DNA from: Streptomonospora alba
GTDB taxonomy: Bacteria > Actinomycetota > Actinomycetes > Streptosporangiales > Streptosporangiaceae
NCBI RefSeq assembly: GCF_000826685.1
Contig: NZ_JROO01000042.1
Span: 51,987 to 115,986 of the forward strand
Direction: 5' to 3'
DNA length: 64,000 nucleotides
Below are positions 25,761 to 34,558 of this stretch, one piece after another. The notes below the pieces were generated by a model. It saw nothing but the letters and a program-made list of their open reading frames with translations. It searched no databases and was not told where the DNA came from. A program made the translations under genes and the position numbers. Each line of letters begins with the position of its first letter. The stretch's first letter is position 1.

Positions 25761-26249
25761 TCAAACGACCACCTCGCCCACCCGGGCGCTGCCGACGGAC
25801 AGCTCCCGCAGGGCGTTGAGAACACGTATCAGGACGGGGCGCTCGACGTCGGTGGCGGCAGGGGCCGGCGCAGGCGTCCCCCGCTTCCTGCGGATTTCGG
25901 GGATCGGCGGCTGCGCCTCTTCGGCCAGGCGCCGCAGCAGGTGGAGTGCGCGGCCCAGGCTGCCGCGCTCGCGGTCCATCCGGACCTGGAGGCACAGGCC
26001 GGCATGGGCGAGCACGGTGTAGATCAGGTGATGGCTGCCATCGGTGATGACGACCTCCTCCACCGTCCGTCCCTGCTGAAGCGGGCCTTCCGCGACGGCC
26101 CGTACGACTGCCGAGGTCTGCGCCGCCCGAGCGGTGTCGTCGGCGCCGTGGCAGGCGAGGGCGCGACCCTCGCGCCAGTGGACGAGGCAGACGCTCAGTA
26201 CCCCGTCCAGACCGAGAACCTCCCGCATCTGCTGATCCAGGTCGATCAC
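25761..26249 (-). CDS. Roadblock-like protein with C-terminal extension
   Basis: A 162-residue protein. Residues about 1-115 resemble the neighbouring roadblock protein in order of strands (LDGVLSVCLVHWREGRALAC ... VEEVVITDGSHHLIYTVL ... GLCLQVRMDRERGSLGRALHLL), followed by a Pro/Lys/Arg linker and a short helix-rich tail. I infer a diverged roadblock partner from this and from linkage. GTG 26249 has GAAGGAG 5 nt upstream and is preferred over ATG 26264. Confidence 0.7.
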   Translation of the reverse strand: MIDLDQQMREVLGLDGVLSVCLVHWREGRALACHGADDTARAAQTSAVVRAVAEGPLQQGRTVEEVVITDGSHHLIYTVLAHAGLCLQVRMDRERGSLGRALHLLRRLAEEAQPPIPEIRRKRGTPAPAPAATDVERPVLIRVLNALRELSVGSARVGEVVV

Positions 26250-27190
26250 GGCGCTCCTTCGCATGCACGGAACAAGCAGAACCGAAGGCGCGGAGAGATC
26301 CGCACCTTGCGACCACTGAAGAGGATAGAGGGAAAGGTGCGGTTCGCGCGGCTTTTTGGCGATTCGCCCTTTCAGTCTTCCGCCCGGCCCTGCGGCCGCC
26401 GATCATTCGGCGCGAGCGCGGCGAACGCGCGAAGTTACAGGTCAGATCCTCGAAATCGGAGAATCACATGAAAATCTCCGATCGCCCGGATTCGCATTCC
26501 ACGTGCCTTTCAGGACCTTATTCGGCGATTTCCGACCCGGAAGCCCTGGTTTCCGTCCCGCGAAGAGGGGAAGAGACCGCCCCGCACACGCTCGCCGCCC
26601 GTCGACGCGGGCGGCCACGGCCCGGACGCGGTCGAAGGCGCGTGGCGAAAGGAGCGGTACGCGGCGCGCAGCGTCTCCTGCGGTGGCGGTGGTCGCCGGC
26701 GGGAGTGTTCGCGGCGCGAGCCGCGCCCGTTGCCGCGATCCTCGCGGCGGCAAGCGGCCGAGGCCCGGATCCCCCTGTGGCAGCCGGCCCGGCCCCGGCG
26801 GCATCGCGGAGGTTCCTCGCCGGAGCGCGGACGGTGCGCACTGCGGAGCACCCCGAACATGACGCGAGGGCCGCTTCCGTGTCCCCCCTCAAAATCACGG
26901 ATGCGGCCCTCGCCTTGGGAACGGTCGCCGACTCCTCCCCCCTGGAGTCGCGACCTTTAAAGGCTTAAGTTATGGCGGGAGAGCTTCGCCGCAAGTCGGC
27001 TTTCCCTCTCGCTCTGGTTACCCAGACTACCGGTTATGACCTGCCGTAACAACCCTCTGTCACAGTGAACTACTTAAAGTAATATCCATATCCGCTCAAC
27101 CCTCGAACCAAGCCACGTCCCGCGAGGTCAAGTCCGCAGTGGTTCCGGGGGCGGAGCGGCGGGCCGCTGAGGCGGACATAGCCTGGGATC
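26250..27190. other. Long gene-poor region with two sub-parts
   Basis: About 940 nt between the roadblock pair and SURF1. 26.25-26.95 kb has open frames on both strands, all Arg/Pro-rich and none with a recognisable fold or ribosome site. A hairpin (26923-26955, 12 bp with one bulge) followed by TTTAAAGG looks like a plus-strand terminator. 26.96-27.12 kb is markedly AT-rich and holds two small palindromes, TCACAGTGA (27060-27068) and TACTTAAAGTA (27071-27081), likely promoter/operator DNA for SURF1. A small RNA is possible but unproven. Confidence 0.45.
26923..26955 (+). terminator. Orphan hairpin followed by TTTAAAGG
   Basis: Bases 26923-26935 pair with 26944-26955 (12 bp, one bulged C, 8 nt loop), followed by a short T run. 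No annotated gene ends here, so it may close an unrecognised plus-strand transcript or act on the minus strand. Confidence 0.45.
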
Positions 27191-28081
27191 GTGCGCTCTG
27201 TGTTGGTCAAACCCGGATGGATCGGGACGCATCTGCTGGCAGTGCTTGCCCTGGCCGTGTGCCTGGTGGCCGGGTACTGGCAGTTCGTGCGTGCCCAGGA
27301 GCCCTCGCGGGAGGTCGTGGACAACCCGGTGGAGCGGCTCTCCCAGGCGCGGCCATTGGGCGAGGTGCTGGAGCCGGGCGCCTACATGTCCGAAAGCGAG
27401 GGCAACCAGGCGGTGCGTGCGACGGGCGTCTACGCCCCCGGAAGACAGCGGCTGGCGCCCGCGCGCTCGCCCGAGGGCGAGAAGGGCTACTACGTCGTCG
27501 CGCCGCTCGTCACCGGTGAGGACACGGCCATCGCCGTCAGCCGCGGCTGGCTCCCCGAGAACGCGGCCGACTCCGCGCAGAGCGTGGCGCCCCCGCCCGA
27601 GGGCGAGGTGACGGTGACCGGGTGGCTGCTGCCGCCGGACAAGGCCGAGGAGGGCTACGTCCCCATGGACGTCCCCGAGGACCACGTCGCCCGGATCGCA
27701 CCCTCACTGCTGGTCAACCAGTGGCCCTACAGGCTCTACGAGGGCTACCTCGTGCTGGGCGAGCAGCGGCCGCAGGACCCCGCGTCCGGTGGTTCCGCCG
27801 CCGAACTGCGGGAGATCCCCCCGCCCGAGCCGCCGAAGCGCACCGTGTGGGACTGGCGCAACGTGGGCTACGCCGCCCAGTGGCTGGTCTTCGGCGTCGC
27901 CGTCGTCGTCTTCTGGCTTTCGCTGGTGCGCCGCGCACTGCAGGAGGGCGGCTCCGCCGACGGCGATCCGCCCGGCGGCGAGGGCGACAGTGACGGAAAC
28001 GACAGCGGCGGCGCCGACGGCCGAGCGCCCGCCGGCGAAGACAGCGGAGACGGCGATCAGGTGTCGGTGGCCCGGACCTGA
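27191..28081 (+). CDS. SURF1 family protein (first copy)
   Basis: A 296-residue membrane protein with the SURF1 plan: an N-terminal helix with GYWQFVRAQE (WQ-W-like motif), an extracytoplasmic domain containing YYVVAPLVTGEDTAIAVSRGWLP, and a second helix near the end with YAAQWLVFGVAVVVFW, then a long Asp/Gly/Ser-rich tail. SURF1 helps insert heme a into cytochrome c oxidase. Start GTG 27191 lacks a good Shine-Dalgarno. A paralog is coded at 44144-45004. Overlaps the convergent DUF3817 gene by 25 nt at the 3' end. Confidence 0.88.
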   Translation: MRSVLVKPGWIGTHLLAVLALAVCLVAGYWQFVRAQEPSREVVDNPVERLSQARPLGEVLEPGAYMSESEGNQAVRATGVYAPGRQRLAPARSPEGEKGYYVVAPLVTGEDTAIAVSRGWLPENAADSAQSVAPPPEGEVTVTGWLLPPDKAEEGYVPMDVPEDHVARIAPSLLVNQWPYRLYEGYLVLGEQRPQDPASGGSAAELREIPPPEPPKRTVWDWRNVGYAAQWLVFGVAVVVFWLSLVRRALQEGGSADGDPPGGEGDSDGNDSGGADGRAPAGEDSGDGDQVSVART

Positions 28082-28482
28082 CCGGTTCCCCGCTCGGCCG
28101 CGTCCCGCGGCGGCTGCCTGGCGGCCTTCTCCGCCGTGGCCAAGCGGTGCTCGATGATCAGCCCGGCGAAGGGGACCGTGCCGGCCAGCGCCACCCCCAC
28201 CGTCCGCAGAGCGCTCCAGCGCCGGTCCAGCGCCAGCCACAGCACGACGAGCACATAGGCCATGTACACGTAGCCGTGCGGAATGGCCACGATCGGCATC
28301 AGCACCGAATCGTCGCCGAAGAGCTGCTCGGTACCTGCGGGCGCGCCGACCAGCGAGAACCGCGCGGTCTCGCCGACGAGGTACTTCGCCGGCATCGACA
28401 CGAACGTGAGCAGCAGCAGGAAGACGCCTGTCACATAGGCCAGGATGCGGTACAGGGTGAACGGCAGACGCTTCTTCTCCAC
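28057..28482 (-). CDS. DUF3817 family membrane protein
   Basis: A 141-residue protein with three hydrophobic helices and the DUF3817 pattern LYRILAYVTGVFLLLLTF, then PHGYVYMAYVLVVLWLAL and a final PFAGLIIEHRL. Function of the family is unknown; it is common in actinobacteria. I start at GTG 28482 with GAGG 6 nt upstream. The last 25 nt overlap the 3' end of SURF1, so the two transcripts collide. Confidence 0.85.
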   Translation of the reverse strand: MEKKRLPFTLYRILAYVTGVFLLLLTFVSMPAKYLVGETARFSLVGAPAGTEQLFGDDSVLMPIVAIPHGYVYMAYVLVVLWLALDRRWSALRTVGVALAGTVPFAGLIIEHRLATAEKAARQPPRDAAERGTGQVRATDT

Positions 28483-28679
28483 AGGGCACCTCGTGCTGTC
28501 GGCGGGCGGCAGACGGCGCCCCGGGGCGGGCGCCGCCCGATGATGTTCGCGGTGCTCGCAGCGCATGCCGCACTGCGGACCCGAATCGAGCCTAAGCGCC
28601 GTGGTGAGCGCCGCGGATGCGGGGCACCTCACACTCCGTCAGCGTCCGGCACCCGGTTTCAGTCCGCCGGAACCGATCC

Positions 28680-30287
28680 CTACAGCACGCCCGAATCCCG
28701 CGTGGGGCTCTGCCAGCGGCCGTCGGAGCGGGTCGTCCACGCCTGGGGCGCCGTGCGCAGCGTCAGGTAGGCGTCGAGGATGCGCATCGGCAGGAAGAAC
28801 AGCCCGTAGACCAGGTAGCTGGGCCGCCGCCGGACGGTCGCCAGCACGCAGGTCAGGATGTAGTCGGGCACGAACAGCCCGATGAGGATCGTGGTCAGCG
28901 GCAGCACCGCCGTGACCGCACCGTAGGCGCCGGCGTAGGCGTCGATGTCCAGCACCGCGCCGCCGGTGAGCGGCGGAACGAGGACGAAGAGGGCCAGCAG
29001 GGCCGTGACCAGCAACAGCAGCGAGACGACCACCACCTCCAGGATGTAGAAGAACAGCGCGAACCAGAACAGGCTCGGCCACATCCCGTGCCGGCGCACC
29101 GTCTGCCAGAAGCCCAGGGTCCAGCGCCGCACCTGCTTGACGTAGTCGCCCAAGGTGAAGGGGTCCTGGCAGTAGGCCTTGGTGTCGGAGCGCATGGAGA
29201 TACGCCCGAGCCGCTTGTGGTGCACCTCGAAGGTCATGTTGAAGTCCTCGATCACCAGGCCCTTGGGGTTGATGTCGATGCCCTTGAGGGCGCGGGTGCG
29301 GTACACGCTGGCGAAGCCGGGGACGATGAACGTGACGCTGGTGTGCCGCCAGGTCTGGCCGAAGCGCATCAGGTACTGCAGGAGCCAGTAGAGGCGGTCG
29401 CGGTAGGCGGAGATCATCCGGCCCACGACCGTGCGCTGCTTGGGCTTCCACTCGGCCACGACGAATCCCGCCACGGCCGCGACGCCGGGGTCGCCCAGCT
29501 GGCGGCGGGCGCCCTCGACGTAACCGCTGTCGAGTTCGGTGTCGGCGTCGAGGATGACAACGCCATCGTAGTGCTCGGTCAGCCCGAACTCGTCGATGAC
29601 CGCCTCGATGGCACCGGCCTTGCCGCGGTTGGTCAGCAGCTCCAGGACGTTGACACCGGTCTCGGCGGCGATGTCGGCTGTGGCGTCGCGGGAGCTGTCG
29701 GAGACCACGAAGATGTCCCAGCGGTCGAACAGCCGCAGCGCCGATGTGATAGCGGCGTCGATCACGGGCTCCTCGTTGTGCGCGGGGATCACCACGGCCA
29801 GCCTGAGGTGCTCGGAGTCGGCCGCGACACTGCCGGCGGGCGCGTTCGGCGCCGGCGCCGCCCCGGCCGCTGCGGGCGGCCCGCCGGCGGGCGCCGGATC
29901 GGACGTTCCCGCGCCGCCGCCCGTGCCGGGAGCCGTGCGCGAGCGCACCAGGACCCGGTCCTCGCCGGCCGCGCCGACCGCCTCGGCGGGTACGGCGGAC
30001 CCGGCGCTGCGGGCGGCCGCGCGCCGGCGCTCGATCCCCCGATGCCTGCCTCTGCCGCTGCGCCGGGCTCTGAGCCCGCGCACCGAGTCGTCGCCCAGGC
30101 GCACGGCGCCCACCAGGCTCCACACGAACAGGTTGACCCCGAACGCCATGCCGAGGAGGAGCGGCATCGGAGCCGCCGCGAGCGCGGAGTCGAGGACGAA
30201 CCGCAACCACTGCACGAAGAGTGCCACGGCCAGCGTCAGGGCGATCGCCCCGGCGAGCCAACTTCCGATGAAACGCGCCGTACGCAC
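28680..30287 (-). CDS. Membrane glycosyltransferase family 2, PgaC/IcaA-like synthase
   Basis: A 535-residue processive-type GT2. Two N-terminal helices (WLAGAIALTLAVALFVQWL; MPLLLGMAFGVNLFVWSL) precede a disordered Arg/Ala/Pro segment, then the catalytic domain: VVIPAHNEEPVID, VILDADTELDSGYVEGA, EDFNMTFEVH with the general base, and QVRRW for acceptor binding, followed by about five helices. Such enzymes polymerise UDP-GlcNAc or UDP-Glc and move the chain across the membrane. GTG 30287 follows AGGAGG at 7 nt. Divergent from the WbqC/PIG-L/epimerase genes, which suggests joint work on a surface glycan. Confidence 0.88.
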   Translation of the reverse strand: MRTARFIGSWLAGAIALTLAVALFVQWLRFVLDSALAAAPMPLLLGMAFGVNLFVWSLVGAVRLGDDSVRGLRARRSGRGRHRGIERRRAAARSAGSAVPAEAVGAAGEDRVLVRSRTAPGTGGGAGTSDPAPAGGPPAAAGAAPAPNAPAGSVAADSEHLRLAVVIPAHNEEPVIDAAITSALRLFDRWDIFVVSDSSRDATADIAAETGVNVLELLTNRGKAGAIEAVIDEFGLTEHYDGVVILDADTELDSGYVEGARRQLGDPGVAAVAGFVVAEWKPKQRTVVGRMISAYRDRLYWLLQYLMRFGQTWRHTSVTFIVPGFASVYRTRALKGIDINPKGLVIEDFNMTFEVHHKRLGRISMRSDTKAYCQDPFTLGDYVKQVRRWTLGFWQTVRRHGMWPSLFWFALFFYILEVVVVSLLLLVTALLALFVLVPPLTGGAVLDIDAYAGAYGAVTAVLPLTTILIGLFVPDYILTCVLATVRRRPSYLVYGLFFLPMRILDAYLTLRTAPQAWTTRSDGRWQSPTRDSGVL

Positions 30288-30362
30288 GGGTTGTCCTCCT
30301 GGCAGTGGATTCGGGGTGTTCGACCGACGGCGGTGGCGAGAACCGGCGTTGTGTTGACGTTC

Positions 30363-30391
30363 CCGAGTTCGGTTGAGTTCACCGAACTCGG
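30363..30391. promoter_or_regulatory. 11-bp inverted repeat in the divergent glycan promoter
   Basis: CCGAGTTCGGT (30363-30373) pairs with ACCGAACTCGG (30381-30391) around 7 nt that themselves contain GAGTTC. It lies 76 nt upstream of the GT2 start on the minus strand and in the shared intergenic region. Operator is more likely than terminator, since no gene ends here. Confidence 0.5.
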
Positions 30392-30656
30392 CGGCCAAAC
30401 CAGGCCACACGAATCCTAGGCATGTACTTGCGGTCGGGGGTGCCCGTTGATGCAATACCGGAGGGAGCCGGCCAGCAACACGACCCGATGTCCGTAGTTT
30501 CTTCGTATTCCACGCCGGATTCAACCGGTATCAGTCTTCCCCCGCCCACACGTCCGGATCGCACCGGCCCAGCATCCGCTAGCGGGTCCGACGCCGCGGA
30601 ATCCGCCCTGGTCAGCACCACTCCACGTGCCGAAGCCGCCTCGGAGAGGAACCGCA

Positions 30657-31376
30657 GTGCGCGTCGCCATGCACCAGCCCCATTACCTGCCGTGGCTGGG
30701 ACTCATCGACAAGGCGGATCAGAGTGACCTCTTTGTCGTTCTCGATCATGTCCAATACGAGCGCCGGGGGTGGCAGAACCGCAACTACGTCGCCACGAAG
30801 AGCGGTCCCGTCCTGCTTAGCGTTCCGGTATTGCAACGCAACCGGGGCGAACGAATCATCGATAAGAAGATCGACAACTCCCACCCATGGCAGGAAAAGC
30901 ACCGCCGGACGCTCGAAGAGCACTGCTACAGCGGCGCACCGTTCTGGCCGGAGTTCCGCGGAGGGATTCTGAGCGTCTACGACCGGGAGTGGGAGAGCCT
31001 GGCCGACCTCGCCATGGCCACGATGCGCACCGCGCTCGACGGGTTCGGGATCGACACGCCCGTGGTGCGCGCGAGCGAGCTCGGCGAGTTCCCGGGCCAG
31101 AAGAGCGAGCTGCTCGCCCAGCTCGCCGCGAAGACCGGCGCGACCACCATGCTCTCCGGCGACGGCGCGCGCGACTACGTCGACAGTGCGGTCTTCGACC
31201 GCTACGGCGTCGGGGTGGAGTGGCAGCGGTTCCACCACCCCGCCTACACCCAGCACAACCGCGCCGGCGAGGAGTTCCTGCCCCGGATGGCTGCGTTGGA
31301 CCTGCTCGTCAACGCCGGCCCCGCCGACGCCCTGCGCATTCTGCGCAGCACCCGCACACGCGACACCGGCGGCTGA
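30657..31376 (+). CDS. WbqC-like family protein
   Basis: A 239-residue protein matching WbqC-type proteins of polysaccharide loci from the first residues: MHQPHYLPWLGLIDKADQSD, then VQYERRGWQNRNYVATKSGP and SELLAQLAAKTGATTMLSGDGARDYVD, and the closing HPAYTQH. The biochemical role is not established; family members sit in O-antigen and capsule clusters. GTG 30657 has AGAGGA 6 nt upstream. First gene of a plus-strand trio with PIG-L deacetylase and epimerase. Confidence 0.85.
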   Translation: MRVAMHQPHYLPWLGLIDKADQSDLFVVLDHVQYERRGWQNRNYVATKSGPVLLSVPVLQRNRGERIIDKKIDNSHPWQEKHRRTLEEHCYSGAPFWPEFRGGILSVYDREWESLADLAMATMRTALDGFGIDTPVVRASELGEFPGQKSELLAQLAAKTGATTMLSGDGARDYVDSAVFDRYGVGVEWQRFHHPAYTQHNRAGEEFLPRMAALDLLVNAGPADALRILRSTRTRDTGG

Positions 31377-31530
31377 CCCTCCGCCTGCCGGTTCCGGCTC
31401 CCGTCCCACCTCGCACAGCCCGAGCAGCACGAATCCGCCGAGCCGACCGCGCCGCGCGAGACACCGCTCCGCGAAGCACCGGCCCCGACACCGCGTAATC
31501 TCCGGAATCCCCCATGAAGGGCGCCGCATC

Positions 31531-32241
31531 ATGTTCGACTGGTCCAAACAGCGCCTCCTGGTCATCGCCCCGCACCCGGACGACGAAGTCCTGGGCTGCG
31601 GCGGCCTTCTGCACAAGGCGAGGGCCGCAGGAGCCGAGGTCTATGTGCAGTTCCTGACCGTCGGCGACACCGCCGACGTCTCCGAAAGGGGCTTCTCCAC
31701 CGCCAACGAGCGCGTGGGCGAGATCAAGGCGGTAGCCGACCACTACCGCTGGGACGACTGGCACATCGCCTTCCCCGGTGACGACTACCACCTGCGTCTC
31801 GACGCGGTCCCGCGCTTCGAGATCGCCAACACCGTCGAACGGAACAGCCCGCTCTCCATCGCCTCCGTCGAGCCCACCGTGGTGATCGCTCCGCACCAGC
31901 TCAGCTACAACCAGGACCATCAGGCGGCGGCCGAGGCCGTACACACCGCGTTGCGCCCCTCCGACATCCGGCGCCGCCACCATCCCGGCCTCGTGCTGGC
32001 CTACGAGGAGGCCGCCGACCAGTGGCGCCAGGAGCCCTCGGGCCCGCCCAACATGCTCGTCGAGCTCGGCCAAGCCGACTTCGACGCCAAGATCGCCGCC
32101 ATGCGCCTGTACGGCAGCCAGTGCCACGACCACCCGCACACGCGGTCCGAGCTCACTCTGCAGAGCCTGGCCGTACTGCGCGGGATGCAATGCGGGGTCG
32201 CATCCGCTGAGGGCTACTACGCGATGCGCTGGCTCGCCTGA
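31531..32241 (+). CDS. PIG-L family (LmbE-like) N-deacetylase
   Basis: A 236-residue zinc deacetylase. The metal motif AHPDDE is seen as APHPDDEVLGCGG near residue 13, and the second part as SYNQDHQAAAEAV (HxxH-like ligand His). Relatives remove acetyl groups from GlcNAc-linked substrates (MshB, BshB, GPI and teichoplanin precursors). The protein is cytosolic, no signal peptide. It follows the WbqC-like gene after 154 nt and precedes the epimerase, so an amino-sugar precursor is the likely substrate. Confidence 0.9.
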   Translation: MFDWSKQRLLVIAPHPDDEVLGCGGLLHKARAAGAEVYVQFLTVGDTADVSERGFSTANERVGEIKAVADHYRWDDWHIAFPGDDYHLRLDAVPRFEIANTVERNSPLSIASVEPTVVIAPHQLSYNQDHQAAAEAVHTALRPSDIRRRHHPGLVLAYEEAADQWRQEPSGPPNMLVELGQADFDAKIAAMRLYGSQCHDHPHTRSELTLQSLAVLRGMQCGVASAEGYYAMRWLA

Positions 32242-32310
32242 GCACACCTCGGGCGGCCCCCGCCAAACGGAAACCGCGTATCCACGAGCACCCTGGATTG
32301 GGGAGGCAAC

Positions 32311-33306
32311 TTGAAAGCCGTTGTGACCGGCGGGGCCGGATTCATCGGATCGCATCTGTGCGACCACCTGATCGCCCGAGGGCACGAGGTGGTGGCCCTG
32401 GACGACATGTCGACAGGTTCCGAGGCCAACCTGGAGCAGCTCAACGGGCACCCGCGCTTCGAACTGGTGAAGGGGTCGGTCCTGGACAGGGCGCTGGTCG
32501 ACGAGGTCGTCGCCGCCCACGACACCGTCTTCCACATGGCGGCGGCGGTGGGCGTGCACACCATCGTGGACAAGCCGCTGGAGTCGCTGCGCACCAACCT
32601 GCACGGCACCGAGAACGTGGTCGAGGCGGCGGTGCGGCACGACGCCCGCTATCTCGTCGCCTCGACCAGCGAGATCTACGGCAAGAACGACGCCGACGGA
32701 CTCACCGAGGACGCCGACCGCATCCTCGGCTCGCCTCTGAAGAGCCGCTGGTCCTACGCCGCGGCCAAGGGGCTCGACGAACTCGTCGCCTACGTCCACG
32801 GTGGTGACTCCGGCCTTCCCTGCGTCATCACCAGGTTCTTCAACATCGTCGGCCCGCGCCAGAGCGGACGCTACGGCATGGTCGTGCCCCGGTTCGTCGA
32901 CCAGGCGCTGGCAGGCGAACCGATCACCGTCCACGGCGACGGCACCCAGCGGCGCTGCTTCGGCTCGGTCTTCGACGTGGTCCCGGCCATGGGCCGGCTG
33001 CTGGAGACCCCGGCGGCCCATAACCGCGCCGTGAACCTCGGCGGGCTGGAGGAGATCTCGATCGGCGACCTGGCGCAGCGCGTGGTCAAGCTGACCGGGA
33101 CGACCAGCGGGGTGGTCCACGTGCCCTACGAGGAGGCCTACGGCGAGGGCTATGAGGACATGCGGCGGCGCATGCCCGACACCGGCCTGGCCGCCGACCT
33201 CATCGGCTACGAGCCGCAGTGGCGGCTGGACGACATCATCACGGCCATCATCGAGTACAAGCGCGCGGGCACCCCACCGCCACGGCACGCGTTACTGGCC
33301 TCCTGA
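32311..33306 (+). CDS. NAD-dependent nucleotide-sugar epimerase/dehydratase
   Basis: A 331-residue extended SDR. The NAD fingerprint is VVTGGAGFIGSHLCDHLI, the Ser/Thr site VASTSEIYGKN and the catalytic pair Y-x-x-x-K in WSYAAAKGLDE. The C-terminal half has FGSVFDVVPAMGRLL, as in UDP-glucose 4-epimerase-like and UDP-xylose synthase-like proteins. TTG 32311 follows GGGGAGG at 4 nt. It probably supplies a sugar nucleotide to the cluster's glycan pathway; the exact sugar is not readable. Confidence 0.88.
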   Translation: MKAVVTGGAGFIGSHLCDHLIARGHEVVALDDMSTGSEANLEQLNGHPRFELVKGSVLDRALVDEVVAAHDTVFHMAAAVGVHTIVDKPLESLRTNLHGTENVVEAAVRHDARYLVASTSEIYGKNDADGLTEDADRILGSPLKSRWSYAAAKGLDELVAYVHGGDSGLPCVITRFFNIVGPRQSGRYGMVVPRFVDQALAGEPITVHGDGTQRRCFGSVFDVVPAMGRLLETPAAHNRAVNLGGLEEISIGDLAQRVVKLTGTTSGVVHVPYEEAYGEGYEDMRRRMPDTGLAADLIGYEPQWRLDDIITAIIEYKRAGTPPPRHALLAS

Positions 33307-33333
33307 CCTCTGACGCCGTTTCCCGAGAGCGCC

Positions 33334-33358
33334 GGGCCGGATACCCGCTGTCCGGCCC
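33334..33358. terminator. Hairpin between convergent epimerase and DUF202 genes
   Basis: GGGCCGGA at 33334-33341 pairs with TCCGGCCC at 33351-33358, 9 nt loop. Confidence 0.65.
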
Positions 33359-33416
33359 CTCGGTGCCCTACCGGCGCCCATCGGGGCATCAGCCGCCGAT
33401 CCGCGCGGCAGGGAGG

Positions 33417-33836
33417 TCAGGCCGGAAGCGCGCTCGCCGCGGCCGCGACCGCCAGGAGGCAGGCGGCCGCGCTCATCAGCACCAGCGCCCACGGGCGGGC
33501 GACGGGTGCGGGCGGACGGCCCGTCGTGTCGTCGTGCAGTCCGTGCTCCGTGATGCGCCAACGCCGCCGCAGGTGCACGATCAGCACACCCAGCGCCGCC
33601 AGAACACCCAGTACCGGAAACAGCCGGTGCAGCGGTTCGCCTCCTGTCTGCGCGCCGCCGGGCAGCAGCGGGTCGCGCAGGTACAGCAGCGCCACCGCCA
33701 CGAGCACGATCAGCGTCCGCTGCCAGGCCAGCAGCGTGCGTTCGGCCTGCAGGCCGTCGGCGCCGGATCCGCGGGCGCGCCGCCCGCGCGGCCGCTCGGC
33801 GGCGCCGCCGCTTCCGTCCTCTGCGGATCCGCTCAC
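33417..33836 (-). CDS. DUF202 family membrane protein
   Basis: A 139-residue protein with three helices. The DUF202 signature LQAERTLLAWQRTLIVLVAVALL is at about residues 30-50. Family function unknown. GTG 33836 overlaps the stop of the upstream DUF202 gene, so the two form a coupled pair. Confidence 0.85.
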   Translation of the reverse strand: MSGSAEDGSGGAAERPRGRRARGSGADGLQAERTLLAWQRTLIVLVAVALLYLRDPLLPGGAQTGGEPLHRLFPVLGVLAALGVLIVHLRRRWRITEHGLHDDTTGRPPAPVARPWALVLMSAAACLLAVAAAASALPA

Positions 33837-34231
33837 GACCAGTAGTTCCCGAGCAGTACGACGGCGCACACCAGCGCCACTCCCACAGCGGTGATGACCG
33901 GCAGCGCGCTCATGGGCAGCGCCTGGTCGCGACGCATCGCCTTCTGCACCCGCAGCCAGCGCAGCGGCGCGTAGACGGTGATGACGATCGCGAGGCCGGT
34001 GAGTGCGAATCCCACCGCCAGCCGTACTCCGGAATCCCACTTCAGCGGTACCAGATGCAGTACCGCCACGGCTCCGGCGACCAAGGCGAGCGCGGTGCGG
34101 ATCCAGGCCAGGAAGGTCCGCTCGTTGGCGAGGGTGAAGCGGTAGTCCGGTTCGGCGCCCCGGGACCCGCCCGAGCGCTCCGCACCGGCGTCTGTCGGTC
34201 CCCCTATGGAGGGATCTCTCCCCTCGGCCAT
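33833..34231 (-). CDS. DUF202 family membrane protein (YidH-like)
   Basis: A 132-residue protein with YRFTLANERTFLAWIRTALALVAGAVAVL, the YidH/DUF202 motif, and two further helices. Start ATG 34231 follows AAGG at 6 nt. Tandem, overlapping DUF202 genes are common in actinobacteria and likely give a heteromeric membrane protein. Confidence 0.87.
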   Translation of the reverse strand: MAEGRDPSIGGPTDAGAERSGGSRGAEPDYRFTLANERTFLAWIRTALALVAGAVAVLHLVPLKWDSGVRLAVGFALTGLAIVITVYAPLRWLRVQKAMRRDQALPMSALPVITAVGVALVCAVVLLGNYWS

Positions 34232-34558
34232 CCCCCGCCTTCCGTCGTTCACGATCAACATCTCTCCACGACCCTAGTGACCTCGGCGTTTTCCTCCCAA
34301 ACCGGTATTGATACGGGGTATTGCCGAGGGCTTCGCGCTGCGGAACGCCGCCGTCGACGACGGTGGCGGGGTCGGACTCCGCGTACGGCCGTGAGAGTGT
34401 CGGTCGGTGGCGGTAGGCGGGCGGGGTGTCGGCATATGCAGGGCTTCCAGGTCGCCGAATCGCCCGCATCGGTGCCGCAGCGGATGCTTGTGGAACAAAT
34501 CAGCGGGCAGGACCGCTCTACGAGTTAGCACGTAACCGACCCGTCACCAGGAGACTTC
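34232..34558. other. Divergent DUF202/trxA intergenic region
   Basis: About 330 nt with no credible gene. It includes promoters for DUF202 (minus) and thioredoxin (plus). I could not find a SigR-type GGAAT-N18-GTT promoter for trxA with correct spacing. Confidence 0.4.

Noticed and set aside
34232..34558. SigR promoter for thioredoxin
   Set aside because: A GGAAC is present, but the GTT-like -10 is 27 nt away and not about 18.
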